From Amaricoccus sp. (GTDB lineage Bacteria > Pseudomonadota > Alphaproteobacteria > Rhodobacterales > Rhodobacteraceae), in contig NZ_JAGOMQ010000032.1 in the NCBI RefSeq assembly GCF_017993425.1, positions 1 to 47,343 on the forward strand: a DNA stretch of 47,343 nt, written 5' to 3'. The position numbers and the translations under genes were made by a program. The number at the start of each line of letters is the position of its first letter. Position 1 is the first letter of the stretch. The notes under the pieces are model-generated. The model had not been told where the DNA came from and made no database searches. It was given only the letters and a program-made list of their open reading frames with translations. Positions 7,330 to 16,291 of the stretch are shown here, piece after piece.

Positions 7330-8571
7330 CTATTCCGCCGCAAGCTGGGTCCGCTCGACCCGCTCCAGCCGGTCCTGCTCCACCACGGTGTAGTCGCGCG
7401 ACAGCGGCACGGCGTCGATCTGCCGGGTGAGCTGCATCTGGAACACCTCGGAAGCGCCCCCGGTGAACATCTCCTCGGCCCCGAGCAGGTAGAACTCCCA
7501 CATCCGGCAGAACCGCTCGTCGTACATCTCCGCGACCACCGCCCGGTTCGCCTGGAACCGCTCGTGCCAGTGCCAGAGGGTCTTCGCGTAGTGCAGCCGC
7601 AGGAACTCGACGTCGGTCACCCACAGCCGGCTCCTCTCGACGATCGGGAAAACCTCCGACATCGCCGGCGCATAGGCCCCGGGGAAGATGTACTTGCGGA
7701 AGAACGGGCTCGCCACGCTCGGCGGGCTCATGTGCCCGATCGAGTGCAGCAGCATCACCCCGCCCGGCGCCAGCAGCTGGTGGCACTTCCCGAAGAACTC
7801 CGGGTAGTGATGCACGCCCACGTGCTCGAACATGCCGACCGAGACGATCCGGTCGAAGCGGGTGTCGAGCGTCCGGTAATCCCGGAGCTCGAAGCGCACC
7901 CGGTCCAGCAGCCCCTCCGCCGCGGTCCGCTCCACGGCGAGCGCCAGCTGCTCCTTCGAGAGCGTCACCCCCAGCACCTCGACGTCGGCCACCCGCGCGA
8001 GATAGCGCGCCAGCCCGCCCCAGCCCGAGCCGATGTCGAGCACCTTCATCCCCGGCTCCAGCCGCAGCTTCGCCGCGATCAGCCGGCACTTCGCGACCTG
8101 CGCCTCCTCCAGCGTCTCGTCCCCCCGCCGGAAATAGGCGCAGGAGTAGAACATCTCCGCGTCGAGGAAGAGCCGGTAGAAGTCGTTGCCGAGGTCGTAG
8201 TGCCGCGAGACGTTGCTCTGCGCCTTGCCGATCGGGTTCGACTCGAGCGCCCGCTTGAACACCTTGCTGAGCCCGTCGAGCGCCCGCTGCTGCGGCTGCT
8301 CGAACAGCGCCTTGCGGTTCACCGAGAACACCGCGAGCAGGTCGCGCACCCCGTAGCCGTCCTCGAACGTCAGCCCGCCGTCCATGTAGGCCTCCCCGGC
8401 GTGGAGCTCGGGGTTCAGGAACAGCTTCCAGTAGAGCGACCTGTCCGAGATACGGATCTTGCAGGCAGGCCCCGGCTTGCCGGCGAAGACGTGGGGAGCC
8501 CCGTCGGCGTCGATGACGGTGAGGCTGCCGACCCTCACGAACGCCGCTAGCATCTTCGAGAGCGGGAACAT
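7330..8571 (-). CDS. cfa: Cyclopropane-fatty-acyl-phospholipid synthase
   Basis: The 413-residue protein has an N-terminal lipid-binding domain, then YDLGNDFY and the SAM motif VLDIGSGWGG, then FEHVG and the conserved C-terminal YxxPG-type region (YIFPGAYAP). It transfers a methylene group from SAM to unsaturated phospholipid acyl chains at the membrane. The ATG at 8571 is chosen; AAGGGGGTCAGCG precedes it. The frame remains open far upstream, but only antisense to the next gene. It is followed by about 165 bp with no gene before the divergent DUF1932 gene. Confidence 0.93.
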   Translation of the reverse strand: MFPLSKMLAAFVRVGSLTVIDADGAPHVFAGKPGPACKIRISDRSLYWKLFLNPELHAGEAYMDGGLTFEDGYGVRDLLAVFSVNRKALFEQPQQRALDGLSKVFKRALESNPIGKAQSNVSRHYDLGNDFYRLFLDAEMFYSCAYFRRGDETLEEAQVAKCRLIAAKLRLEPGMKVLDIGSGWGGLARYLARVADVEVLGVTLSKEQLALAVERTAAEGLLDRVRFELRDYRTLDTRFDRIVSVGMFEHVGVHHYPEFFGKCHQLLAPGGVMLLHSIGHMSPPSVASPFFRKYIFPGAYAPAMSEVFPIVERSRLWVTDVEFLRLHYAKTLWHWHERFQANRAVVAEMYDERFCRMWEFYLLGAEEMFTGGASEVFQMQLTRQIDAVPLSRDYTVVEQDRLERVERTQLAAE

Positions 8572-8699
8572 CGCTGACCCCCTTGGCGTGCACGGAATCC
8601 GGTCGACAATATCGCGCCAGTCGGCGGCGTCGTCCACCCCGTGGCGATTCGGCCCCTGATTCGACCCGGACCGCGGCGCCGGCGCATCAGGCGCGCGCC

Positions 8700-9509
8700 T
8701 CAGAACTGCCCGCGCTCGCGCCGCAGCCGCTCGCCGATCAGGCAGTCGGGCGCCGCCTCGCCCGCCGCGAGGCGGACCTCCGCCTCCGGCGCCGCCCCGA
8801 TCAGCTCGCGGAAGAGCTTGCGCCGGATCGCCGGAGCCAGCTCCTCGGCCTCGACCGCGGGCATCACGAACGCCCCCGGCCCGCCGATGACGCAATCCTC
8901 GAAATAGCCGGGCAGGTCGGCGAGGCCCCGCGACGGCCGGATCACGATCGGCAGGCCGTTGATGGTGACGCCGGCCGCCAGCGCGCGGTCGCGCGCCTCG
9001 GTCACCGGCGGGCCGACATTGTTCGGCCCGTCCCCCGAGACGTCGATCGCCCAGCGGTCGGCCGCGAAGTCGGCGGCCTCGATCAGCGCGACGCCATAGT
9101 CGATCGCCCGGGCGATCGAGGTGCCGAAGCTGGTATGGACCGGCAGCGCCTCGATCTCGCGGGCGAAGGCCTCGAGCCCCGCCGCCCCGTCGATCACCCG
9201 CCAGGGCACGGTCGAGTCCGCGCGCACCTGCCCCGCCCATTCGAAATGGCTGAGCGCGATGCGCCCGGTGCGCCCCGCCGCGACGATGCGGGCGAGGTCG
9301 GGGTGGCGCAGCGCGTCGAGGTAGCCGGCCCGCTGCACGGCGAGCTCCTCGAGGTCCATCGACCCGGAGACGTCGATCGCCAGCACGATCGCCGCGTCGA
9401 CCGCGACCGGCCCCTCGGCCCGGGCGTCGCCGCCAGCCGCCGCAAGGACCGCAGCGCCTGCCGCCGCCCGGATCATGCCGGCCCAGATCATGCGGGATCG
9501 TTCCGCCAT
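8700..9509 (-). CDS. Secreted von Willebrand factor A domain protein (DUF1194)
   Basis: The 269-residue protein has a hydrophobic, alanine-rich export signal ending near ARAEG, then a VWA domain. The MIDAS motif is AIDVSGSMD near residues 44-52. A downstream threonine/aspartate site in THFGTSI-like HTSFGTSIARAID and the WAIDVSGDGPNN segment are characteristic of DUF1194. It is probably periplasmic and metal-dependent in binding. No pathway is known. It stands alone with the small exported protein gene just upstream on the same strand, separated by about 100 bp. Confidence 0.85.
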   Translation of the reverse strand: MAERSRMIWAGMIRAAAGAAVLAAAGGDARAEGPVAVDAAIVLAIDVSGSMDLEELAVQRAGYLDALRHPDLARIVAAGRTGRIALSHFEWAGQVRADSTVPWRVIDGAAGLEAFAREIEALPVHTSFGTSIARAIDYGVALIEAADFAADRWAIDVSGDGPNNVGPPVTEARDRALAAGVTINGLPIVIRPSRGLADLPGYFEDCVIGGPGAFVMPAVEAEELAPAIRRKLFRELIGAAPEAEVRLAAGEAAPDCLIGERLRRERGQF

Positions 9510-9606
9510 CGCCCCCCGACGCTAGCCCCGCTCGCCGCCGGACGCCCCTCACAATCCCGTGGAGAAGGCGCCGCCCTGCTCCCGAGCGTTCCGACCCTGT
9601 CGCCGG

Positions 9607-10155
9607 CTAGAGCGCGGCGCCCCGGCGCCCGGCCGTCGCGGTCGCGAAGGGATCGGCGGGCTCGATCCGCGACCAGCACCGGACCAGCTCCTCCAGCGCC
9701 CGCCGCGCCCCGTCGAGCGGGAAGGCCGCCAGCCGGCGCCCGGCCTCGCTGTAGACGTCCGCCTCTGCCCCCTCGGCGAGGCCGGAGAGGAACGTCGCCG
9801 CCGCGGCCGCGTCGTCGAGCAGCACGGCGACCGAGCCGTCGCCGCCGGAGCCGTCCACATCCCAGCCGACCCCGTCGACGTCGATGCGGAAGCGCACCGC
9901 GCCCTCGGCCATCCGCCAGCCGGGATCGCCGACGAGGATCGCCGCCTCGCCGCTGTCGTAGCCGACGACCGAGAGCCACTGCCCCTCGGCGTTCACCGTG
10001 TCGGCCGCGCACCACGACCCGCCGGCCCCGGCGTCGTAGGTATGCTCGACCGACCAGCTTCCCACCGCGAAGAGCGGCGTGCTGTCGAAGGGATCCGCGG
10101 CGGCCGCGCCCGCCCACAACGCCGCCGCCCCGGCCAAAGCCGCCTGCCACCCCAT
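9607..10155 (-). CDS. Small exported hypothetical protein
   Basis: The 182-residue protein begins MGWQAALAGAAALWAG and has a probable signal peptidase site after AAA before DPFDS. The mature part is acidic and rich in glycine, with Trp-containing strands and one Cys pair (SWCAAD and RCWSRIE). I do not recognise the family. The ATG at 10155 is preferred because the only longer option starts at TTG (10191) and would add a basic stretch before the signal peptide. It precedes the DUF1194 gene on the same strand. Confidence 0.65.
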   Translation of the reverse strand: MGWQAALAGAAALWAGAAAADPFDSTPLFAVGSWSVEHTYDAGAGGSWCAADTVNAEGQWLSVVGYDSGEAAILVGDPGWRMAEGAVRFRIDVDGVGWDVDGSGGDGSVAVLLDDAAAAATFLSGLAEGAEADVYSEAGRRLAAFPLDGARRALEELVRCWSRIEPADPFATATAGRRGAAL

Positions 10156-10273
10156 CGCCGCCCCCGCGCGCCCCGAATGAGAACGAAACAAGTCTACACA
10201 AATCCGCGACGCCGCGCGCGGGCGCCGGCGCGGCGGGGTTAACGGCGCCCGTGATCCCGTCGGCGGCCCCGCC

Positions 10274-11167
10274 TCAGGCGGCGAGGCCCTGCGGCGCGGG
10301 GAGGCCGCGGCGGCGGCAGGCGGCGGCGAGGGTGTTGGCGAGCAGGCAGGCGATGGTCATCGGCCCGACGCCGCCGGGCACCGGGGTGATCGCGCCCGCC
10401 ACCTCGGCGGCCTCCGCGAAGGCGACGTCGCCGACGAGCCGCGCCCCGCCGCCCTCGCTGGCGACGCGGTTGATCCCGACGTCGAGCACCGTCGCGCCGG
10501 GGCGGATCCAGTCGCCGCGCACCATCTCCGGCCGGCCGACGGCGGCGACGAGGATCTCGGCCCGGCGGCACAAGGCCGGCAGGTCGCGGCTCCGCGAATG
10601 CGCCACGGTGACGGTGGCGTCGTCGCGCAGCAGGAGCTGCGCCATCGGCTTGCCGACGATGTTCGACCGGCCGAGCACCACCGCCTCGCGCCCGGCGAGC
10701 GAGCCGAGGCGGTCGCGCAGCAGCATCAGGCAGCCGAGGGGCGTGCAGGGCACGAGCCCCGGCCGCCCGACCGCCAGCGCGCCGGCGTTCGCGACGTGGA
10801 AGCCGTCGACGTCCTTGGCGGGGTCGATCGCGTCGATCACCCGGCCGGCGTCGATGCCGCCGGGGAGCGGCAGCTGCACGAGGATGCCGTCGATCGCCGG
10901 ATCGGCGTTCAGCGCCGCCACCACCGCGAGGAGCTCGGCCTCGGCGGTCTCGGCCGGCAGCCGGCGCTCGACGGAGCGCATTCCCGCCTCGACCGTGGCG
11001 CGGCCCTTGTTGCGGACGTAGACCTCGCTCGCCGGATCGTCGCCCACCAGCACCACGGCGAGCCCCGGGGTGACGCCGTGCGCGGCCTTCAGCCCCGCCG
11101 CCTCGGCGGCGACCCGCGCCCGCAGCCCGGAAGCGAAGGCCTTGCCGTCGATGATCGCGGCGTTCAC
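10274..11167 (-). CDS. folD: Bifunctional methylenetetrahydrofolate dehydrogenase / methenyl-THF cyclohydrolase
   Basis: The 297-residue cytosolic enzyme interconverts 5,10-methylene-, methenyl- and 10-formyl-THF. The catalytic Lys54 lies in YVRNKG, the QLPLPGGID motif follows, and the NADP site contains GRSNIVGKP and [11 protein letters not shown] at the C-terminus. The GTG at 11167 is chosen because it overlaps the TGA of the upstream chorismate mutase gene (GTGA), and the catalytic Lys then falls at the same number as in E. coli. It is the last gene of fhs / chorismate mutase / folD. Confidence 0.95.
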   Translation of the reverse strand: MNAAIIDGKAFASGLRARVAAEAAGLKAAHGVTPGLAVVLVGDDPASEVYVRNKGRATVEAGMRSVERRLPAETAEAELLAVVAALNADPAIDGILVQLPLPGGIDAGRVIDAIDPAKDVDGFHVANAGALAVGRPGLVPCTPLGCLMLLRDRLGSLAGREAVVLGRSNIVGKPMAQLLLRDDATVTVAHSRSRDLPALCRRAEILVAAVGRPEMVRGDWIRPGATVLDVGINRVASEGGGARLVGDVAFAEAAEVAGAITPVPGGVGPMTIACLLANTLAAACRRRGLPAPQGLAA

Positions 11168-11448
11168 GGCCGGTCCTCCCCCAGCGCCCGCTCCTCGCGG
11201 GCGATCGACCATTCGACGAGGCGCGCCCAGATCTCGCCGACCAGGTCGGGGTCGAGCCCCTCGGCGGCGGCGATGGCGCGGACGTTGGCCATCACCTCGT
11301 CCACCCGCGCGTCGATCCGCGCGGGCAGGCCCTCGGCCCGCTTGACCGCCACCGCCCGGTCGATGCAGGCGGCGCGGCGGACCAGGAGCGCGACCAGATC
11401 GCGGTCGAGACGGTCGATCTCCCCCCGGATTGCCGCCATCGCCTGCAT
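11164..11448 (-). CDS. Chorismate mutase type II (AroQ class)
   Basis: The 94-residue all-helical protein has the AroQ pattern: [20 protein letters not shown] at the start, a lysine in [10 protein letters not shown], and a C-terminal helix with REE near the end. It rearranges chorismate to prephenate for Phe/Tyr synthesis. It lies between fhs and folD and overlaps folD by 4 nt. The folate neighbours suggest co-expression through shared shikimate/chorismate and C1 supply, which is inference. Confidence 0.88.
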   Translation of the reverse strand: MQAMAAIRGEIDRLDRDLVALLVRRAACIDRAVAVKRAEGLPARIDARVDEVMANVRAIAAAEGLDPDLVGEIWARLVEWSIAREERALGEDRP

Positions 11449-11502
11449 CTGTGCCCCGCCTCGCCGCCGCGCCGTCGGCCCCCGCTTATCGGGACGCGCC
11501 GG

Positions 11503-11609
11503 CTAGAGCAATGTCCAACCGGACGGAATCGTCCGGTGATTAAGACATTGCGCAAATTCAAGATTCCAGAGCGGACGTCCCGGCTCAACCGGGACGGACT
11601 CCGCTCTAG
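11503..11609. repeat. Compound palindromic intergenic element, CTAGAGC...GCTCTAG ended
   Basis: The 107-bp unit is bounded by CTAGAGC (11503-11509) and GCTCTAG (11603-11609). Inside, GCAATGTC pairs with GACATTGC and encloses CCGGACG/CGTCCGG. The second half contains an imperfect AGAGCGGA...CCGCTCT arm pair around CCCGG/CCGGG. Elements with TCTAGAGC ends are common small palindromic repeats in alphaproteobacteria. The right end supplies the TAG stop codon of fhs. Confidence 0.6.
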
Positions 11610-13282
11610 AACAATCCCTCGACCCGGCCCTCGGCGTCGAGGCGGATCGCGGCGGCGGCCGGCTGCGAGGGCAGGCCGGGCATCGTCATGATCTCGCCGC
11701 AGATCGCCACGACGAAGCCGGCCCCGGCGGCGAGGCGAACCTCGCGCACCGGGACGCCGAAGCCGGTGGGCGCGCCGCGCAGGTCGGGATCGGTCGAGAA
11801 GGAATACTGGGTCTTGGCCATGCAGACGGGCAGATGGCCGAAGCCGGCCGCCTCCCAGTCGCGGAGCTGCTGGCGGACGCGGGTGTCGGCGAGCGCGCCG
11901 TCGGCGCCGTAGATGCGCCGGGCGATCGTCTCGATCTTCTGGAAGAGCGGCATCTCGTCGGGATAGAGCACGTCGAACTGCGCCGCCCCGCTGTCGGCGA
12001 GCGCCGCCACCCGCTCGGCGAGCCCGATGGTCCCGCGCGAGCCCTCGGCCCAGTGCCGGCAGACGAAGGCCTCGGTCCCGTGCCCAGCCACGAAGCGCCG
12101 CACCGCCTCGGTCTCCGCGTCGGTGTCGGTCCCGAAATGGTTGATCGCCACCACGGCCGGCACGCCGAAGGCGCGCACGTTGGCGAGGTGGCGGCCGAGA
12201 TTGGCGCAGCCCTTCTCCACCGCGGCGACGTTCGGCGTGTCGAGGTCGGCCTTCCTCACCCCGCCGTTGAACTTGAGCGCCCGCACGGTCGCGACGATCA
12301 CCGCCGCCGAGGGCGCGAGGCCGGCCTTGCGGCACTTGATGTCGAAGAACTTCTCCGCGCCGAGATCGGCGCCGAAGCCCGCCTCGGTCACCACGAACTC
12401 GGCGAGGCCGAGCGCGGCCTTGGTCGCCGCCACCGAGTTGCAGCCGTGGGCGATGTTGGCGAAGGGGCCGCCATGGACGAAGGCGGGGTTGCCCTCCAGC
12501 GTCTGCACGAGGTTCGGCTGGAAGGCCTGCGCGAGCAGCACGGTCATCGCCCCGTCGGCGCCGATGTCGCGCGCCGTCACCGGCCGCCGGTCGCGCGTGT
12601 AGGCGACGATCACCTGGCCGAGGCGGCGCTCGAGGTCGGCGAGGTCCTCGGCGAGGCAGAGGATCGCCATCACCTCGGAGGCGACGGTGATGTCGAAGCC
12701 GGCCTGCCGCGGGAAGCCGTTCGAGACGCCGCCGAGCCCGACCACGACGTCGCGCAGCGCCCGGTCGTTCATGTCGAGCGCGCGCCGCCAGGCCACCCGC
12801 CGCGGGTCGATGTCGAGGGCATTGCCCCAGTAGATGTGGTTGTCGATCATCGCCGCGAGGAGGTTGTGCGCCGAGGTGATGGCGTGGAAGTCGCCGGTGA
12901 AGTGGAGGTTGATGTCCTCCATCGGGATCACCTGCGCGTAGCCGCCGCCCGCCGCGCCGCCCTTCATGCCGAAGCAGGGCCCGAGGCTCGGCTCGCGCAG
13001 GCAGATCGCGGCGCTGCGGCCGATCGCGTTCAGCCCGTCGCCGAGCCCGACCGTCGTCGTGGTCTTGCCCTCGCCGGCGGGGGTCGGGTTGATGGCGGTG
13101 ACGAGCGCCAGCCGGCCGCGCGGCCGGTCGCGCAACCCGGCGAGGAAGCGCGCCGAGACCTTGGCCTTGTCATGGCCGTAGGGGATCAGGTCCTCCGCGC
13201 CGATGCCGAGACGGGCGCCGATCTCCTGGATCGGCCGGCCGCTGGCGGCGCGGGCGATCTCGATGTCGGAGGGCTGAGCCAT
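11606..13282 (-). CDS. fhs: Formate--tetrahydrofolate ligase
   Basis: The 558-residue cytosolic enzyme makes 10-formyl-THF from formate, ATP and THF. The P-loop-like ATP segment [11 protein letters not shown] is at about residues 67-77, and family signatures [20 protein letters not shown] and [18 protein letters not shown] follow. Length agrees with the family. The ATG at 13282 starts [10 protein letters not shown], the common N-terminus. The stop TAG lies within the palindromic element at 11503-11609, so the last codons abut or enter the repeat. Together with FolD it connects formate to the methylene-THF pool. Confidence 0.96.
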   Translation of the reverse strand: MAQPSDIEIARAASGRPIQEIGARLGIGAEDLIPYGHDKAKVSARFLAGLRDRPRGRLALVTAINPTPAGEGKTTTTVGLGDGLNAIGRSAAICLREPSLGPCFGMKGGAAGGGYAQVIPMEDINLHFTGDFHAITSAHNLLAAMIDNHIYWGNALDIDPRRVAWRRALDMNDRALRDVVVGLGGVSNGFPRQAGFDITVASEVMAILCLAEDLADLERRLGQVIVAYTRDRRPVTARDIGADGAMTVLLAQAFQPNLVQTLEGNPAFVHGGPFANIAHGCNSVAATKAALGLAEFVVTEAGFGADLGAEKFFDIKCRKAGLAPSAAVIVATVRALKFNGGVRKADLDTPNVAAVEKGCANLGRHLANVRAFGVPAVVAINHFGTDTDAETEAVRRFVAGHGTEAFVCRHWAEGSRGTIGLAERVAALADSGAAQFDVLYPDEMPLFQKIETIARRIYGADGALADTRVRQQLRDWEAAGFGHLPVCMAKTQYSFSTDPDLRGAPTGFGVPVREVRLAAGAGFVVAICGEIMTMPGLPSQPAAAAIRLDAEGRVEGLF

Positions 13283-13668
13283 GGGGTCTCCCGGATTGCG
13301 CGGCTGGGGCGGCGGGTCAGCGCCCCGCCGCGCGGGCCTAGGCGGCCTCGCGGCGCCTGCCCCTGCCCGGCCGATCCCGCCTCCAGCAAGCTCGCTCCCC
13401 GCTGAACCGCCACGATCCTACCGGCCGGCGGCCGCGCGCGCAACGACGGGGCCGGCGAATGCGTCCGGCGACAAATCTTCCTGCGCCGAGCGGCGACACC
13501 GTCCCGGGGCCGCGCGCTACGGATCATGTCCAGGCCGGGCCGCCTGTCCGAACCGCTCCGCGTCGAGCCGGGTGACATGCGCCTGTCGACCTGCGGGAGC
13601 CGTCGCAAGACAAGACGTCGCCGCTCGTTGACCCTTGCTCCCCTCCCTCGCGTGGCGTGCAACCGCTC

Positions 13669-13998
13669 CACACTGCACGACACCTGTCTGCCCTGCTGGA
13701 TCCACGGGGCGCGCGCCGACCGAGCGACCGAAGCGGGCTTGCCCGCGAGGCCCGGCGCGACAGGCGAAAGCACGGCTTTCGCCGCGCCGACGGCTGGAGC
13801 GCGTTGGCGCGGAAGCCGTGAGGGGCGCCGATTTCTCCGGGAGCGCGCCATCCGTCCGTGATCGCCCCGGCGAGCGCGGCAACGCGCTCGCCCCCCGCAG
13901 GGGCGATCGCGGACGGATTTGCCACGGGTCAAATCCGTCTGGCGTCGGCGTCGCGGCCAGCCTCGGGCCGGGCTTCCTCTCCACTGTCGTGCAGTGTG
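13669..13998. repeat. Segment flanked by 14-bp inverted repeats and offset 12-bp direct repeats
   Basis: CACACTGCACGACA (13669-13682) is the exact reverse complement of TGTCGTGCAGTGTG (13985-13998). The direct repeat GTGCAACCGCTC lies just left of the first arm (13657-13668) and overlaps and extends beyond the second (13996-14007). The enclosed 300 bp hold no gene. A small non-autonomous mobile element or its remnant is possible. Confidence 0.4.
13912..13939. repeat. Hairpin repeat, GACGGATTTG/CAAATCCGTC arms, copy 2
   Basis: Perfect 10-bp arms around the 8-nt loop CCACGGGT. The inner 8 bp of each arm and the loop length match the copy at 1743-1766, 12 kb away. Confidence 0.55.
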
Positions 13999-14054
13999 CA
14001 ACCGCTCAGGCCATCCAAAGCTCCCCCGACCAAGAATCAATGGCTTAGCGAGTT

Positions 14055-14066
14055 TTCACGCGTGAA
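14055..14066. promoter_or_regulatory. Perfect 12-bp palindrome TTCACGCGTGAA
   Basis: The same core (11 of 12 bases) occurs at 33855-33866 inside the putative glgX promoter. Here it lies beyond the 3' end of the GMC operon, with no obvious promoter around it. It could be a binding site of the same regulator or a chance palindrome. Confidence 0.3.
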
Positions 14067-14100
14067 CACGCACGGCGCCCACCCGGATCCCTGCACGCGG

Positions 14101-14119
14101 GCGCGGCCCAGGGCCGCGC
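14101..14119. terminator. GC palindrome after the GMC oxidoreductase stop
   Basis: GCGCGGCCC (14101-14109) and GGGCCGCGC (14111-14119) form a strong stem about 12 nt beyond the stop codon on the minus strand. There is no U-tract, so it is only terminator-like. Confidence 0.35.
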
Positions 14120-14131
14120 CCGGGCGCCGGC

Positions 14132-15703
14132 TCAGAAGTTGCCCTTCGAGAGCTCCGAGCCGATGTGGTCCGCCTGGCGCATGGCGAGCGCGACGATGGT
14201 GAGCGTCGGGTTCTCCGCCGCCCCCGTCGTGAACTGGCTCCCGTCCGAGACGAACAGGTTGGGGATGTCGTGGGTCTGGCCCCAGCGGTTCACCACCCCG
14301 TCGCGCGGGTTCTCGCTCATCCGGTTCGTGCCGAGATTGTGGGTCGAGGGATAGGGGGGCGTCGGCAGCGTCCGCACCGCCCCCACCGCCTTGTAGATCG
14401 CCTCGCCCTGCGCGTAGGCGTGGCTGCGCATGGCGACGTCGTTCGGGTGGTCGTCGTAGTGGACGTTGGGCACCGGCTGGCCGTTCTTGTCCTTGACGTC
14501 GTGGTTCAGCGTGACCCGGTTCGTCTCCTGCGGCATGTCCTCGCCGACGATCCACATGCCGGCCATCTTGTCGTAGCCGTCGATCGCCGAGGTGAACTCC
14601 CGCCCCCAGGCGCCCGGGTCGAGGAAGGCCGCCATGAAGGGCAGCCCGAGCGACAGGGTCTCGAGCTCGTAGCCGCCGACGAAGCCCCGGCTCGGATCGT
14701 GGCGCGCCTCGTCGCGGATCACCCCGGCCATGGTCGTGCCGCGCCACATCCGCACCGGCTGCTCGAAGATCGCATAGACCGACCCGGTGGTGTGGCGCAT
14801 GTAGTTGCGCCCGACCTGGCCCGACGAGTTGGCCAGGCCGTCCGGGAACATCGAGGAGGCGGAGTTGAGCAGGAGCCGCGGGCTCTCGATGGTGTTGCCG
14901 GCGACGGCGACGATCCTCGCCTTCTGGCGCTGCTGCTTGCCGTCCTTGTCGAGGTAGACGACGCCGGTCACCCGGCCCTTGTCGTCATGCTCGATCTGCA
15001 GCGCCATCGCGCCGGTGCGCAGCTCGTAGTTGCCGCTCTCCATCGCCCGGGGCACGTCGGTGTAGGCGGTCGACCACTTCGCGCCCCACTTGCAGCCCTG
15101 GAAGCAGAAGCCGGTCTGCTGGCAGGCGATGCGGTCGTCGTAGTCGACGGCGTTGATCGCCATGTGGCCGGTGTCGACGTCCTTGTAGCCGATCTTGTGG
15201 GCGCCCGCCTCGAACACCTTGTAATTGTTGTTCCCCGGCAGGCCCGGCCGATCGCCGGTGCGGGTGACGCCCATCTTGGCCTCGGCCTTGTCGTACCAGG
15301 GCGCCATCTCGTCGGCGTCGATCGGCCAGTCGAGGAGGTTCGCCCCCTGGACCGGGCCATAGGTGGTCCTCGCCTTCCACTCGTGCGGCTGGAAGCGCAG
15401 CGAGGCGCCGGCGAAATGGGTGGTGGTGCCGCCGACCGACTTCACGATCCACGCGGGCAGGTTCGGGAAGTCCCGCGCGACCCGCCACGTGCCGCTCGTC
15501 GTGCGCAGGTCGAGCCAGGCGAGCTGGGCGAAGCTCTCCCACTCGTCGTTGATGAAGTCCTCGGGCTGATGGTCGCCGCCGGCCTCGAGCGCGACGACGG
15601 GAACGCCCTTCTGCGCCAGCTCGTGGCCGAGGACGCCGCCCCCGGCGCCGGTGCCGATGATGACGACGACGCTGTCGTCGTCGAGGTCGAAAGGTGCGGG
15701 CAT
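14132..15703 (-). CDS. GMC-family oxidoreductase (gluconate 2-dehydrogenase large-subunit type)
   Basis: The 523-residue flavoprotein has the N-terminal FAD motif IIGTGAGGGVLGHELA (residues 15-30) with LEAGG after it. It then has GGTTTHFAGASLR, the cysteine-bearing TGFCFQGCKWGAKWST, and the C-terminal GMC_oxred_C end DGSQFTTGAAENPTLT. It probably oxidises a sugar, sugar acid or polyol. The gene for a Tat-exported subunit-3 protein ends 13 nt upstream, so the pair should form a complex carried through the Tat system. The usual multihaem cytochrome c third subunit is not next to it. The substrate cannot be told from sequence. Confidence 0.85.
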   Translation of the reverse strand: MPAPFDLDDDSVVVIIGTGAGGGVLGHELAQKGVPVVALEAGGDHQPEDFINDEWESFAQLAWLDLRTTSGTWRVARDFPNLPAWIVKSVGGTTTHFAGASLRFQPHEWKARTTYGPVQGANLLDWPIDADEMAPWYDKAEAKMGVTRTGDRPGLPGNNNYKVFEAGAHKIGYKDVDTGHMAINAVDYDDRIACQQTGFCFQGCKWGAKWSTAYTDVPRAMESGNYELRTGAMALQIEHDDKGRVTGVVYLDKDGKQQRQKARIVAVAGNTIESPRLLLNSASSMFPDGLANSSGQVGRNYMRHTTGSVYAIFEQPVRMWRGTTMAGVIRDEARHDPSRGFVGGYELETLSLGLPFMAAFLDPGAWGREFTSAIDGYDKMAGMWIVGEDMPQETNRVTLNHDVKDKNGQPVPNVHYDDHPNDVAMRSHAYAQGEAIYKAVGAVRTLPTPPYPSTHNLGTNRMSENPRDGVVNRWGQTHDIPNLFVSDGSQFTTGAAENPTLTIVALAMRQADHIGSELSKGNF

Positions 15704-15716
15704 GTGTCTTTCTCCC

Positions 15717-16241
15717 TCAGAGCCAGCTGATGTCGTCGAAGCCGCGGTGGATGTAGCCGCCCTTGGAGAAGCTCTCGCCCTCGTAGCCGAAGAGCGGCCA
15801 GACCTCCTTCTGGTTGTAGAGGCCGGTCACCATGCCGCCGCGGATCTTCTGGAAGAACGGCGAGGAGGCCATGCCGCGCAGGATCGCCACCCGGTCCGCC
15901 TCCCAGGGCGCGGCGGCATAGGAGGCATAGCCCGCGCCCTGCGCGGCGGCGTCGAGCGCGGCGACGCCGGCCTCGATCGCCTCGGCCTCCTCGGCGGTGT
16001 CGTAGCCCTTCATGGCGACGACGTAGTACTGGTCGCCCAGCCGGTCGTGCGGGTAGATGTCGCGGGCGAGGACGACGAGGGTCGCCATCGTCTCGGGCTT
16101 CAGCGCCATCACCTCCAGCGCCCAAGCAGCGTCGGCGGCGCAGATGAAGTTCGCGCCCACGGCGGTCGCGGCGACCGTGGCCAGGCTCCGCGACAGGAGC
16201 GCCCGGCGCGACAGCCCGGCCTTCCTGAGGGGGATTGTCAT
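15717..16241 (-). CDS. Gluconate 2-dehydrogenase subunit 3 family protein, Tat signal
   Basis: The 174-residue protein begins with a twin-arginine signal (LSRRALLSRS, residues 9-18) followed by a hydrophobic stretch, then the DUF1843/gluconate_2-dh3-type helical domain with ARDIYPHDRLGD and a C-terminal KEVWPLFGYEGES segment. This family escorts or assembles the large GMC subunit and hitchhikes it across the membrane. GGAGGAAATGCAGCT precedes the ATG. It is the first gene of the two-gene operon with the GMC oxidoreductase. Confidence 0.83.
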   Translation of the reverse strand: MTIPLRKAGLSRRALLSRSLATVAATAVGANFICAADAAWALEVMALKPETMATLVVLARDIYPHDRLGDQYYVVAMKGYDTAEEAEAIEAGVAALDAAAQGAGYASYAAAPWEADRVAILRGMASSPFFQKIRGGMVTGLYNQKEVWPLFGYEGESFSKGGYIHRGFDDISWL

Positions 16242-16291
16242 AGCTGCATTTCCTCCTGATCTTGCTTGCTTTTGGCTTGCTGGGTCGGGGG

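Larger units (their letters stand above)
13283..14131. other. Long region without a convincing gene
   Basis: About 850 bp separate fhs (start) from the 3' end of the GMC oxidoreductase gene. Several overlapping frames of 110-280 codons occur on both strands but lack the strong third-position G/C bias, known domains or good ribosome sites. Structures seen: 14-bp inverted repeats at 13669-13682 and 13985-13998, the direct 12-mer GTGCAACCGCTC at 13657-13668 and 13996-14007, the hairpin repeat at 13912-13939, and a palindrome TTCACGCGTGAA at 14055-14066. The fhs promoter should be near 13283-13400, but I see no clear consensus. Confidence 0.5.

Noticed and set aside
13517-14040. Several 110-280-codon frames on both strands
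   Set aside because: They overlap each other, have no clear third-position bias, and run through the hairpin repeats.
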